This document shows positions 32,206 through 44,524 of a DNA stretch of 64,000 nucleotides, in pieces; positions within the stretch are counted from its first letter, which is position 1, and the number at the start of each line of letters is the position of its first letter. Under the pieces are notes generated by a model. That model had not been told where the DNA came from. It was given only the letters and a program-made list of their open reading frames with translations, and ran no database searches. The position numbers were made by a program, and so were the translations under genes. Origin of the DNA: Diphasiastrum complanatum (lineage: Eukaryota > Streptophyta > Lycopodiopsida > Lycopodiales > Lycopodiaceae); NCBI GenBank assembly GCA_029204225.1, contig CM055106.1:43809003-43873002 (forward strand), written 5' to 3'.

Positions 32206-32850
32206 GCGATATGACATTGCTTTCAAGCTTGCCCTCTACATATGAGAACTGGGTGATGATCATGTCGACACACATAGATTTAGCTCTTACTAGAGTTATC
32301 ACTATCTTGCTGCAAAAAGACAATCGAAGAAGTCAACACACTCCGTCTACTTCTCCTCTCAGGCTCTATATTTCAAGATTCACAATCGAAAAAGAAGATG
32401 TTTTGTAGTTATTACAAGCGCAATAACCATGAGATCAAGGATTGCCGAATTTTCCAAGCGAAGAATGAAACCAAACAACCTGATCAACAAGCAAACACAG
32501 TTTCATCATCTTCCTAGGTCGAAATGCACGAAGGCACATTCATGGTCAAAAATCAAAGCGCATTTTTGGATGATTTATGGTTTCTAGATTCTGGAGCTAC
32601 ACAACACATGACCAATCAATGTGAGATCTTTAACTCCTACACGCCTTACAGCATGAAGAAATTTGTTCATTTTGGTGACAATAGCACTCACACTATTGAA
32701 GGTGAAGGTATTGTAAGATTGCGATTCCAACATGATCAATTCAAATTACCATCGAAGGTCTTATATGGTCCTAAACTCTCTACAAATCTGTTATCAGTAA
32801 GTAGAATTACAGATTTAGGTCATAAGGTAACAAAACTTAAGTGAGCTCTG
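32206..32850 (+). pseudogene. F-like gag C-terminus, zinc knuckle, protease
   Basis: The plus strand continues gag (MTLLSSLPSTYENWVMIMST), then a zinc knuckle with the second Cys changed to Tyr (FCSYYKRNNHEIKDC), a stop after SSSS near 32515, then protease with an intact WFLDSGATQHM and the pre-integrase start (KLSTNLLSVSRITDLGHK), ending near 32830. Integrase, RT and RNase H are absent. It belongs to the D/F/L-type copia group. Confidence 0.85.
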
Positions 32851-33407
32851 AAATTGATTTATACTTATAGCCAAATGATTGCAAAGAAAAACACGAAGTG
32901 AAAGCATTCGCGAATAAAATCAGTTCATGTGGATTTTTAGATATGATTGTTGGCCACTGCTGGCTATATCATTCCTACAATCCTCCAGAATGTAGACAGA
33001 CATTGCTGATCTACGTTATAAATTATTATAGCATTCGACAAAATCAAACCAATGTGCGAAATTGAATAAACAAGTGAGTCAGATACACGAATAGTAGTAG
33101 ACAAATATTCATTCGAGATCATACAATCATTCAGAATAATATGCGCATAACAGCTATGATATTATCTATTGATCTTCTAATTTCAACCATTGTGCGACAG
33201 ATCCACACAGTGCATTGGCGTGAAAGAAATACAATTCTCTAACAAATAATGTTTCGCTTACTAGCGGACTTCTAGATCTGCTGATCCTCTTACAAAATTG
33301 TCTCGCTCACAGGCGGACATGTATTCTGTATATTTTTGTCTTACAATATTATGCATCAAACAGAAAGTATATAGTTTGCGAAATTTTTTGTGTCACGTCG
33401 TGTACTT
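32851..33407. other. unassigned, possibly LTR remnants
   Basis: No gene. Phrases such as TTCGCTTACTAGCGGAC and TCTCGCTCACAGGCGGAC recur within 70 bp, hinting at LTR-type internal repeats. Boundaries unknown. Confidence 0.35.
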
Positions 33408-33892
33408 TATAAAGAAAACAAACACCCAGGAGAAAGATACTGAATACTTCAATACGGTTTTTAGATTCAAATGGGAGTGAAACTCAAGAAAGCAAATACT
33501 TCGACAAAGAGAAAGCCACACAGTGTTTCCGTTATCTTGACAATAGCTTATCATGAATCTAACGCCTATGATCTGCGCAAATCACAAGATTGAAGGCTAG
33601 AGACACTTCACTAATCAATTCCAGTCCAAACACTGTGTAATAAGCATTAGCATACGATGCCATAAACTTCATATTACCATAATGAATCACCATGAAAATC
33701 ACATAAGGTATTCACATGAAAACAAGTTGAGTGATCCAGAAACGCTTAGATTTACAGTAATTGTATTCATCATTTGCAAATTACAAAGATATGTACAGTC
33801 TAAGCACTGCAAAAAAGAGGGATTGCTACATTTCTATACAAGAAACAGAGAGCACATTCTATTCTAGAACTATCTACGTTAAGCATCAACAG
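33408..33892 (-). repeat. truncated 3' LTR of gypsy-type element N
   Basis: Colinear with 37737-38244 from AAGAAAACAAACACCC to the CAAC terminus. The left side (the LTR 3' part) is missing. Confidence 0.8.
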
Positions 33893-34005
33893 AGCAACAC
33901 ATGCTTATGTTCTACATTGTGTCTGAATGATCTGTAAAAGCCTAACAAGTTATAGCAAAGGCAAAAATGTGCTACAGGCTGTGGCTCTGCAACTACTATA
34001 AGAAG

Positions 34006-35806
34006 GAACACCAATAGTATTTTGACCTGTGTAATAGGGTGCCCATAGTCCAATAACATACTGCCACAGATGATAGACATTTAGAAAACAGGGTGCTGGT
34101 GGATTTTCAACCATAGGCCGCTGAGATCCGCTTGTAGGAGATGTGCTTGGCTGATCTGCCAAAACTGATGAGCCATGGTTGCATGGAAGAATAGAGGGAA
34201 GCAGCGCTAGCAAAAATACACTAGAAATGCTTTGAAATCACTGATAAACTGCCTGGCTAGCTGCAAACTGCTTTTAGACTATCGTTGGAGGATAGAAAGC
34301 CGATGGAAGAATAGTTGGAAGCAGCGCCGGCAAAACTTACACTAGAAATGCTTTAAAATCACTGATAAACTGCCTGGCTGGCTGCAATCTGCTTTTAGAC
34401 TATCGTTGGAGGATAGAAAGCCGTTGGTGATGTGATGGTGGGCTAGAAAACCGTCTTCAGATCAATGTTTGGGAAGAGCGAAGTCTGCCCTAGAAAATCC
34501 AAAGAGATAGAGAGATATTCAAATGTCTTCTTGGAAGTTCTAGAAATGCGATAGCTGCCCTTCATTGGAATGTAACTGGGCTGCAATAGCAACCAAAATG
34601 CAAAGCCTTCCCTTCAAAAATACAACTGGCTGAAATATGAAGAGCTCTAACTGACTTCAGGTTGCCACTAGCTGATTCAGCCTTCGGAAATATGTGACTG
34701 ACTTCATAAGAAGTGCAGGGGCAGAGTGCTCAAAAGTGCATTGCCTTGAAGAACGGATGTAGCTTTAAAGTTGTAACGCAAACGACTTTTAATTATAATG
34801 GCTACCTTTAGAGAAATATCGTTCGGTGCCCATGAATTACCTTTAGCAATGACTACGGCAATGACTAATGCCATAGCTGGAGCCTGTGCAAATGTGTTTG
34901 ACAAAAAATAACTAGGCAGTAAATATGCCTTAGCACCTTCAAAATAGATTTGATACCTATAGCACTGAATACAGTTTCGGAGTATGCTATGCACTACAGT
35001 AAAGAGAAAAGGCTTAAGATTGACAGTTTAAAAGCCGAAAACAAAAAGAATTGTCAAAACCGGGCTACCACATATCTCTCCCCTCAAGTGTGCAGCGGCT
35101 CGCAAACACCAGAGAATATAAAACAATATTGAAACTTTGAAGAGAATCTGACTTGCCACAGACTGCAGCCTTTGACAAGCCAAAGCATTGATTGTACAGT
35201 CCTCAACAAATAAAACTTTAGCATATATTACTTCCAAAAGTCAGCACCATTTGACATAGTTATGAGCAGATGTAGAACGGAAAATAAGCTTTAAAAACTT
35301 GTCTCTGCATCATAAACATTATGTGATTTTGGACAGCAATACCGAAAAGTCGTTACCTGTGAGCATAACATAGAAAAATCAGCATTTGTCTGCCTCTTTG
35401 ACATAGCACCACTGCCGCTTCAAGAGGCTTTTATTCAGCTTGAAGATTCTATGAAAAACTAAAATAAAGCAAAACAGAGAAAGAAAAACAAAAACCCAAT
35501 TCTAGAAAAGCATAGATATATGTTTGCTTATGGAAAACCAGAATCTTATTGACATGACAAAGAATCTTCAGTCTGTAACATTACAAAAACTTACCACATT
35601 TTACAAACTATAGATAACTTTAAGAATTCTACAAGAAATCAAAAATAGAGAATCAGAAGTGGAATGACGAGTCAGGGTCGTCGAATTAACTCAAATTTAA
35701 CTTTTTGAAATTCTTGAAGAACCGGAATAATAACCTGTGAATCTGAAAAATGTAAACAAAAATCAAAATAATGACAGAACATCCTATTTGGCATTGCTCC
35801 CCGGCA
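34006..35806 (-). repeat. leader duplication unit 1 of N
   Basis: Direct copy of 35812-37517, from GAACACCAATAGTATTTT to a partial primer site CTCCCCGGCA. Inside, a 120-bp block is itself duplicated in tandem (34184-34303 and 34304-34423), which is single in unit 2. Confidence 0.88.
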
Positions 35807-35811
35807 AAAAA

Positions 35812-37517
35812 GAAACACCAATAGTATTTTCACATGTGTAATAGGGTGCCCATAGTCCAATAACATATGGCCACAGACGATAGACAGTTAGAAAACAGGG
35901 TGCTGGTGGATTTTCAACCATAGGCTGCTGAGATCCGCTTGTAGGAGATGTGCTTGGCTGATGTGCCAAAACTGATGAGCCATGGTTGTATGGAAGAATA
36001 GAGGGAAGCAGCGCTGGCAAAAATACACTAGATGCTTTGGAATCACTGATAAACTGCCTGGCTGGCTGCAAACTGCTTTTAGACTATCGTTGAAGGATAG
36101 AAAGTTGTTGGTGATGTGATGGTGGGCTAGAAAACCGTCTTCAGATCTATGTTTGGGAAGAGCGAACTCTGCCCTAGAAAATCCGAAGAGAGAGAGAGAG
36201 ATATTCAAATGTCTTCTTAGAAGTTCTAGAAATGTGATAGCTGCCCTTCATTGGAATGTAACTGGGCTGCAATAGCAACCAAATGCGAAGCCTGACCTTG
36301 AGAAATATGACTGGCTGAAATATGAAGAGCTCTAAATGATTTCGGATTGCCACTAGCTGATTCAGCCTTCGAAAATATGTGACTGCCTTCATAAGAAGTG
36401 CGTGGGTAGAGTGCTCAAAACTGCATCGCTTTCAAGAACGGATGTAGCTTTAAAGTTGTAAGGCAAACAACTTTTAATTATATTAGGCATAACAATATTA
36501 ATGGCTACCTTTAGAGATATATCGTTCAGTGCCCATGCATTACCTTTAGCAATGACTACGGCAATGACTAATGCCATAGCTGGAGCCAGTGCAAATGTGT
36601 TTGACAAAAAATAACTAGGTAGTAAATATGCCTTAGCGCCATAAAAATAGATTTGATACCTATAGCACTGAATACAGTTTCGGAGTATGCTATGCACTGT
36701 AGTAAAGAGAAAAGGCTTAAGATTGATAGTTTAAAAGCCCAAAACAAAAAAAATTGTCAAAACCGAGCTACCACATATCTCCCCCCTCAAGTGTGCAGCG
36801 GCTCGCAAACACCAGAGAATATAAAACAGTGTTGAAGCTTTGAAGAGAATCTGACTTGCCACGGTTTGCAGCCTTTGACAAGCCAAAGCATTGATTGTAC
36901 AATCTTCAACAAATAAAACTTCAACATATACTACTTCCAAAAGTTAGCACCATTTGACATAGTTACGAGCGGATGTAGAACGGAAAATAAGCTTTAAAAA
37001 CTTGTCTCTGCATCATCAAAATTATGTGATTTTAGATTGCAACACCGAAAAGTCGTTAACTATGAGCATAACATAGAAAAATCAGCATTTGTCTGCCTCT
37101 TTGACACAACACCACAGCCACTTGAATAGGCTTTTATTCAGCTTGAAGATTCTGTGAAAAAACTAAGATAAAGCAAAACAGAGAAAGAAAAACAAAAAAC
37201 CGATTCTGGAAAAGCATAGATATATGTTTGCTTACGAAAAACCAGAATCTTATTGACATGACAAAGAATCTTCAGTCTGTAATCTTACAAAAACTTAACA
37301 CATTTTACAAACTGTAGATATTTTTAAGAATTCTACAAGAAATAAAAAATAGAGAATCGGAAGTGGAATGACGAGTCAGGGTCGTCGAATTAACTCAAAT
37401 TTAACTCTTCCTTTTCTGAAATTCTTGAAGAACCGGAACAGTAACCTGTGAATCTGAAAAATGTAAACAAAAATCAAAATAATGATAGGACATCCTATTT
37501 GGCATTGCTCCCCGGCA
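35812..37517 (-). repeat. leader duplication unit 2 of N
   Basis: Second copy, continuing into the complete primer site. It differs from unit 1 by lacking the 120-bp internal duplication and having a small extra piece near 36483. No gag motif in any frame. Confidence 0.88.
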
Positions 37518-37526
37518 ACGGCGCCA
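37509..37526 (-). other. tRNA-Asp primer-binding site of N
   Basis: Minus-strand TGGCGCCGTTGCCGGGGA matches the 3' 18 bases of plant tRNA-Asp(GTC), the primer used by many Tat/Athila-type gypsy elements. It is separated from the LTR end (ATATACCA) by four bases. Confidence 0.88.
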
Positions 37527-37530
37527 AAAT

Positions 37531-38244
37531 TGGTATATGTCACGACATACCAATAGCAAAAAGAAAGATATTTGTAGTATAATCGGGTATCGTTCCTACT
37601 GGAGAGCAATAAAAGGGCTAATACTATCATTATAAGTGCAAAATAGAAAATAACCAAAATTGGATGGAATGAAATATAAAATGATTGCAATCTGGTCATC
37701 AATAGATGTTTCTGCAATGGGGCTGCCAATACAACCATATAAAGAAAACAAACACCCAAGAGAAAGATACTGAATACTTCATTATGGTTTTCATATTCAA
37801 ATGGGAGTGAAACTTAAGAAAGCAAATACTTCGGCAAAGAGAAAGCCACACAATGTTTCCGTTATCTTGACAGTAGCTTATCATGAATCTAACTCCTATG
37901 ATCTGCGCAAATCACAAGATTGAAGGCTAGAGACACTTCACTAATCAATTTCAATCCAAACACTGTGTAATAAGCATTAGCATACAGTGCCATTAACTTC
38001 CTATTACCATAATGAATCACCATGAAAAGCACATAAGGTATTCACAATAGAAACAAGTTGTATTATCCACAAACACTTAGATTTACATTATTTATATTCA
38101 TCATTTGCAATTACAAAGATATGTAGACTCTAAGCACTACAAAGAAGAGGGATTGCTACACCTCTATACAAGAAACACAAAACATATTATGTTCTAGAAC
38201 TTGTAGATGAATGGCAAAACAATAAATCTACATTAAGCACCAAC
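37531..38244 (-). repeat. 5' LTR of N
   Basis: Begins (plus strand) TGGTATATGTCACGACATA and runs at least 714 bp to CAAC, where the B2 LTR starts. The last 500 bp match the truncated 3' LTR. Confidence 0.8.
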
Positions 38245-38926
38245 TGTAAAAATGACAGCAAACAAGGATCCTAAAACACTTGAAATGATGAGGGAAACAA
38301 TAGATTATGATTTCATAAGATTAGCACAAGTTGAACCATCAAAATCCATCAAAAATCTATGCTTGAACCTCACTAAATGGCCCAAATCCTTGAAGAAGGC
38401 TTCACACGTGTGAAAGTACGGCCTCCCACAGTCTGAGTATTGTACACCAGACCTACATTCAATCCTATAATCATTAGTAATCACAAGTACTCAAACAATT
38501 ATGAATATAGAGAGCAATTGCACCATTATGAGAGAAAAAACATGAAATTGCTTGATTGATTTTGGTGAGATATCATCACCTATATATACATGATCCATCA
38601 CGGTTTTGGGCAGGTATGAGTAGCCCTAAACCTATCCCTAATGCTAATTTTGGTGGATCTTTCATCCCTACCAAGATAAGGTTGGAATCTTGGAGATCCC
38701 TCAACAATGCAGAAATTACCAAAAATAGCTCCTATTTTTTCTCCCTTGTATCTAAGCATAATTTGGACTCATTCCAAAGGTTCTAACACTTAGGTCTACT
38801 TGAGAGAATCCTTATGAATGGAATCCTATGCTATTTGACATGTGTGACAAGCCACATCATGACCATCTAACTATTTACAAGTCATATGACCAAAACTAGT
38901 CAAGCTAGAATTGTGAATTTTTAACA
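38245..38926 (-). repeat. 3' LTR of copia B2 (682 bp)
   Basis: Same length and termini as 10526-11207, inverted. Few differences are visible by eye. It sits exactly on the edge of the N LTR. Confidence 0.93.
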
Positions 38927-38940
38927 CTCCTCCTCACTAT

Positions 38941-40080
38941 CTAGCTTGGTTCAATCATTGCTTTACTAATAACTCCAAGTGATGATCTGAACTTCATAAA
39001 AGGTGTCTTTTGAAGTGGTTTAGTAAGTAGATCAGCTACACATTCATTGCTTGGAACATGCTCCAAAGCAATCTCCTTGGCTTGCACCATTTCTCTCACA
39101 AAGTGATGGCATATCTCAATGTGCTTAGATCTTGCATGGAAGATTGGGTTAGATGCAAGGTGTTGGCTCGATATATTGTCATTGTAGATGACTGGTGCCT
39201 CCTCTGAATCCATGATCTTTAGCTCCACCAATAATCTCTTGATCCAAAGTACCTCCTTTGTAGTGGTTGTCAAAGCTTTGTACTCGGCCTCGGTTGAAGA
39301 TAGAGATATAGTTTCTTGCTTTTTTGAAAGCCATGAAACCACACCTTCTCCTATGAAAGTTGAATAGGCACTTGTTGATTTCCTATCCCTCTTGTCCCCT
39401 GCAAAATCTGAATCACTAAATGCATGAAGGTTAATCACATCTCCTCTATATAGAATCCCAAAATCCAATGTACCCGAGATGTATCTTAGAATCCTCTTAG
39501 CCTTTTTCCAATAGATATTCAATGGCTTTTGCATGGATTGGCTCAACCTACATACACTAAAGCTAAGATCTAGTCTAGTTATAGTGATCCACATTAAGGA
39601 ACGTATAAGTTGCCTAAACAAAGTGATGTCCATGAAGGATCTTTCATCATCTTCATTTGGCACTTTTACATCTTGCTCCATTGGTGTGTCAACACTTTTG
39701 CATACTTCCATCTTAAACTTCTTCAAAAGACTTTGAGCATACTTTACTTGACTTATAAAGATAAAATCAGACCTTCTAAGTACTTCTATGCCTAAGATGA
39801 AGTGAAGACACCCTAGATCTACCATCTTGAACTCTAAGGATAGATCTATCTTGATTTTTTCAATACCATCAACACTATTTCCACTAATGATGATGTCATT
39901 GACATAAATGAGTAAAAGTACAATACCAACATCATCAAACTTAATGTAAAGAGTGGGATCATATTCACTTTGAACAAAAGAAAGTGAAATAAGATAGCAA
40001 TGTAGTCTTGAATTCCAAGATCTCGAGGCTTGCTTCAAGCCATAGATGCTTCTTTGGAGATGGCATACTTTGTTCTCCAT
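38941..40080 (-). pseudogene. copia B2: RT C-terminal part and RNase H, one open frame
   Basis: One uninterrupted 379-codon minus-strand frame: RT from [20 protein letters not shown] with the catalytic box changed to YVND (normal YVDD), then LGIEVL, VDTPMEQ and RNase H with DSDFAGDKRDRKSTSAY, SSTEAEYKALTTTTKEVLWI, HIEICHHFVRE and LLTKPLQK, ending IEPS-stop. The element is 5'-truncated at about 40080, so the start Met is internal to pol. RNase H is better preserved than in B. It lacks gag, integrase and early RT and cannot act alone. Confidence 0.9.
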
Positions 40081-40082
40081 TT

Positions 40083-41275
40083 CTTTGATCGGTTCTAGCG
40101 AAGTCCAGAGAGCTCAGATCGATGTGCAATCACCTCACACAATCTAGGCATGATTAAAGGAAGCCTGGGGATCAATAAAATCTAGAGAGAGAAAATGACT
40201 TTCTAGAAAGAGAAAATCCTAGAGAGAGAAAAACGTGCTTTACCAGCTTGGGTAGAGTGCTTGGTATGAGGGGGGGTGCCGAATCACACCAATACTATAG
40301 GGGAGTGCGGGTTGCGACTCAGGGCGAGCTCCAACCAAGTCTCAGCCTCCCTTGCTGGAATGTTGTCATGGCTCTCGCCTTGGCATGCTAGCGCCCCGGA
40401 GACTAGGGTCGGTCACACACTTGAAATGTAACCTTCTCAGATTTATCAATAAAGTGGGATTTTCCTCAAACTGACTCTGATTACCTTCTGGGTTTCAGTG
40501 TTCGGTAAAAGCGCCAGTTGTAAGGCCGCTTTCAAAATTTTTAATTTGGCACATAGCTGAGGGTCGTATCCCGGGACGCCAGCGGTATGCCGTCGGGACC
40601 ATTCGGTCTCTTCCAGCGGTATGCTGTCGGGACCATTTGGTCCAAGAACTGGTTGTTTCCATATCTGTCGCGGCTTGTGGTTCTGAGTGTTCCTTGCATG
40701 AACGTGAATGGGTTAAGCTCTTGGGGAACGGGCTCTAACCTGTCGGCTGAGTTGGATGGCTTGCTTTGGTGGATGTTACCTGTTTATGGCTGTCCAGTCT
40801 GGCGTGGCGCCAGGTTGGCTTCCAGCGCTCGTGACGAAGCTTTCAGTTGGTTAAGTCTGATGTAAGTCATACCGCTTGCTTGGAATGGATGTTACTCGTT
40901 TGTAACGAAGCTTCGAGTTGGTTAAGTTTGATGTATGTCGGGCGGCTTGCTTGGAGGGAAGTCACCCACGTCGGGACCCCCGATCGGGCATGGCGCCAGG
41001 TTGGATCTCAATGTTGGTTTTCGGAACTTCAAGTTGGTTAAGTCTGATCGTTGTTGGCGAGTTGGCTGCTTGTATGTCAAGTGGGTTTGGATGGCAAGAG
41101 TTGAAGGCTGGGAAGCTAAGTCGTGGTTCCCGGCTCCCTTTGGGATGCCTGCGCTACAATTGGTAAGAAGTAGAGTCGCTGCTAGGTCTGGAAACTGACT
41201 GCTAGAATCCTTGAAGAAGGATAGTGCACTATAAAACATCCTCCAAATCACTTTGTAGATAGCCGCTCTCTGACC
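40083..41275. repeat. GC-richer LTR-like segment with degenerate tandem repeats
   Basis: Base composition is unlike its neighbours. It holds a 30-bp repeat (40579-40608 and 40613-40642; CAGCGGTATGC, then GTCGGGACCATT) and looser repeats of AGTTGGTTAAGT(T/C)TGAT with GCTTGCTTGGA and GGCGCCAGGTTGG through 41060. AATAAAGTGGG near 40450 resembles a polyadenylation region. It may be an LTR or leader of an unseen element. It abuts truncated B2 and truncated H. Confidence 0.4.
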
Positions 41276-41334
41276 TGCTAGCTGACTGCTAAAATCTGCC
41301 ACTGGAGAATCTGGAAACCGCTGCTTTGCTGGTG

Positions 41335-44300
41335 ATCTGCGACATATCTAGATTGACAAATAAAAGCGTACTCTTCATGAAAATCAATCTCAAGGCCCAA
41401 AATGTAATGGATCTCTCCTAGATCTGGCATTTTAAATTCTTTTCCTAATGCATCTTTGGTTTCTTGAACTAGCATCAAACAACTTCCACTAAGAATAATG
41501 TCATCTACATAGATTAGGAGAATGACAATATTACTACCATCAAACTTTAAGTACATAGAAGGATCATAGTCACTAAGCACAAATCCTAATGAAAGTAGAA
41601 AGTTGTTGAGTCTTGAATACCATCATCTAGGTGCTTGCTTTAAGCCATAAAGACTTCTAAATAGCAAACACACCTTAGATTTATCTTGATAAATCCTTGA
41701 GGATGTTCCATGTATATCTCCTCCTCAAGATAGCCATTCAAAAAAGCGTTGGAGACGTCAAGTTGAAACAGTTTACACTTAGAAAATAACGCAAGAGAGA
41801 TTTATGATTCTTATTGTCACCATCTTTGCTACAGGAGCAAAGGTTTCTTCATAGTCAAGGCCATATATTTGTGCAAAGCCTTTAGCACATAATCTTGCCT
41901 TGTACTTGTTGATGGAGCCATCATGATTGTACTTGATCTTGAACAACCACTTGCATCCAATGTATGCATGTAAGGTGGTGGATCCACTAGCTCCCATGTG
42001 TGGTTGAGGCTCTTGAACATCTTTGGGCTCCTCATGAGAAACAAAATAAGCATAAGTGGAATCAAGATCCACTTGTTTTCCTTTGTCATCATAAGTGAGC
42101 ATCTTGGGCTCGGATCTCTCCCTCATGGATCTTCTAGGAGTGAAAATCCGAGGACTTCCAACTTCAAATCTTGACTCCTCCATATGTTGATTGTCTTCAA
42201 TAACAATAGGTGATAGATTTTGAGGTTGCTTGATCTCGGCCCCTCCAAGATTGGACTTTTCTTCTTCATGAAAAACTACGTCTCTACTATCAATTACTTC
42301 AGAGGTTGAGAGCATGTAGATTCGATAGGCTTTCTTGTTGGATGAATATCCAACCATTACTCCTTTGCTTGCACAAGGATCATCCTTCTTTCTCGTTTCC
42401 AAGGGAATATGGACAAAGCATATGCATCCACATACTCTAAGGTGTTCAACCTTAGGTTTCTTCAAATAGAGTGCTTCATATGGTGACTTTCCTCCAAGTG
42501 CCACATGAGGGAGTCTATTGCAAAGATAGTTTGAACAATTGATAGCCTCAACCCAAAAGTCTTTTGGCAAGGATGCCTCAATTCTAATGGTTTTGGCACA
42601 TTTACACAGTGTTCTATTCTTTCTTTTAGCCACCCCATTTTGAGATGGTGTATATGCACAAGAAAACTCCCTTTTAATGCCTTCAAGCTCACAATAGTCA
42701 TGAAATTTATTGGAAGTGTACTCACCACCTCCATCACTTCTAAGAATCTTGATTTTGTAAGAAAATTGCTTTTCAACTAGAGCTTTGAACTTTAGAAAAA
42801 AGTCAAACACCATAGATTTTGAATGTAGAAGATATACCCAAGTAAATCTAGTGAAATCATCAATGAAAGTTACAAAGCAAGTAGCACCACCCTTGCTCTT
42901 TGAAGATGAGAAGTGCACATCTAAGTGTATGAGCTCCAATGGACGTGTAGTCTTGATAGATGACTTTGAAAAAGGATTCTTATGAGACTTAGATATGGCA
43001 CAAGCCTCACATGGCTTGAAATTCTTGGAGATAAGATTAGGCAAGCCAATAGCTTTGGCTTTCTTGACCATGGACACCATAGAATTATAGTTAGGATGTC
43101 ACAACCTTCTATGCCGTAGTTCCTCCAAAGACATATGAGTAGCAAAAGCACTATCACAAGAGTTAGCATACTCTTTGGGATCAGGCTTGTAGATTCCACC
43201 ATATCTAGACCCAAATGCAAGGATCTCATCATGCTTCTTGATTGTACATGTATCAACATTGAAATTCACATCTAGTCCACTATCAAACAATTGCCCAACA
43301 CTAATAAGATTTTTTGTTAACTTGGGAACAAAAAGTACATTAGACAGAGAAAGAACTTTTGATGAAGAAAGCTTTAAGGGAATGGTCCCTATTCCTTCAA
43401 TAGCACACTCATGATCATTTGCTGTGTAGATGGACTTCTTGGCTCCTTCATAAGGTGACATGGATGAAAAAGAATACTTGGAGCTACACATATGTGAGAA
43501 AGCTCCATTGTTGATATACCACAAACCATCCTTCTTGAAAGGTGATGAAGAAAAACTTGATACCATAAGAGATCCCTCTCCATCACTTGCATGAGCATCT
43601 TCCTTCTCTTCATTAGAAATGTTGGCTTGCTTGAGTTGACACTTCTTCTTGAAGCAATCGGTGGCATAATGCCCCTTCTTGCCACAAAAAAAACACTTGA
43701 TGTTTTTCTTCTTCTTCTTGGATGTGGAAGCTTGAGAGGACTCATCCTCATCTCCTTTCTCCTTGGAAATAAGATTGTTCTTTCTTGAAGAGGATTGGTG
43801 TTGATTCTTACTTCTTGTCTTCTGCTTGTCTTTGGTAAAGAGAGCTTTACCATCAATGTTGAGAGATAGTCTCTCCATTTTCAAGAGTTTATACTCTTGT
43901 CTTGATTCTTCAGAAATGAGCACACTTTGGAGTGCTTCCAAACTTGGTAGCTCCTCCTTAATGGCATAACTCTGAACAAGGTTGTCATATTCCTCCTTTA
44001 ACCCATTAAGTATGATTTGAACAAGTTCATTTTGGTTGATGGAGTCTCCTATGCATGACAATTCTCTATGGAGGTCTTTAACACTGATTACATAAGTTGA
44101 AGCACATTCATCACTTCTCTGTACACTTTGAAAAATTTGGTTTCTTAGTGTTAGAAGTCTAGGAGTATTTTTTTGCCTCATAGATAGACTTGAGAGTATC
44201 CCAAGCATCTTTGGCATTAGTACAGGCACCAATTTCTCTTAAGATGTCATTTGAGACATTCATCTTAATATAATGTAGAGCCATCCTGGCTCTCTTTTTG

Positions 44301-44470
44301 TACTTTGGAATTTCTTGAGGAATTTGTGGTTCTTCTTCAATGCCAAGTACAATATCCATCACATCTTGTAGTATTAAGACAGATTCCATTCTAGCCTTCC
44401 AAATTGAGTAATTGGAGGTTGACAATCTTTCACTTGCTTCTAATAGAAAGACACCCATTGAAGTCATAAA
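41335..44470 (-). pseudogene. copia H: gag, protease, integrase, partial RT
   Basis: Minus strand from 44470: gag (MTSMGVFLLEASERLSTSNY, then ARMALHYIKMNVSND); after a frame break the gag C-terminus to the intact zinc knuckle CFFCGKKGHYATDC (about 43690); a weak protease (LWYINNGAFSHMCSS, the catalytic DSG replaced by NNG); pre-integrase; integrase (CEACAISKSHKNPF, HLDVH, RSDGGGEY) with Lys replacing the third catalytic residue (QNGVAKRKNR); a linker; a long frame to 41779; then RT with intact YVDD (about 41510), truncated near 41335. It joins foreign GC-rich DNA. Same family as K. Confidence 0.88.
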
Positions 44471-44524
44471 GAATGATGGAAATAAAAAAAGATGGATGAA
44501 AGAATTGCTTATCTTCAGAACCAA

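Larger units (their letters stand above)
33408..38244 (-). mobile_element. non-autonomous Ty3/gypsy (Tat/Athila-like) element N
   Basis: Minus orientation: 5' LTR 37531-38244, primer site for tRNA-Asp, an internal region with no gag-pol reading frames, and a truncated 3' LTR. The internal part is mostly two direct copies of about 1.7-1.8 kb. The primer type points to the Tat/Athila branch, but no protein domain confirms it. B2 is inserted at the LTR edge (38245). Confidence 0.7.

Noticed and set aside
34704-36940. Repeated antisense frames with hydrophobic segments in element N
   Set aside because: Present twice only because the leader is duplicated. No gag, protease or envelope-like motif, so not called as genes.
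33408-38244. Endogenous pararetrovirus origin for element N
   Set aside because: LTR pair and tRNA-Asp primer site fit a gypsy-type LTR element; no viral coat, movement or RT frame is present.
40587-41198. Overlapping Trp/Gly/Ser-rich frames
   Set aside because: Open in several frames and on both strands, typical of GC-richer non-coding repeats.
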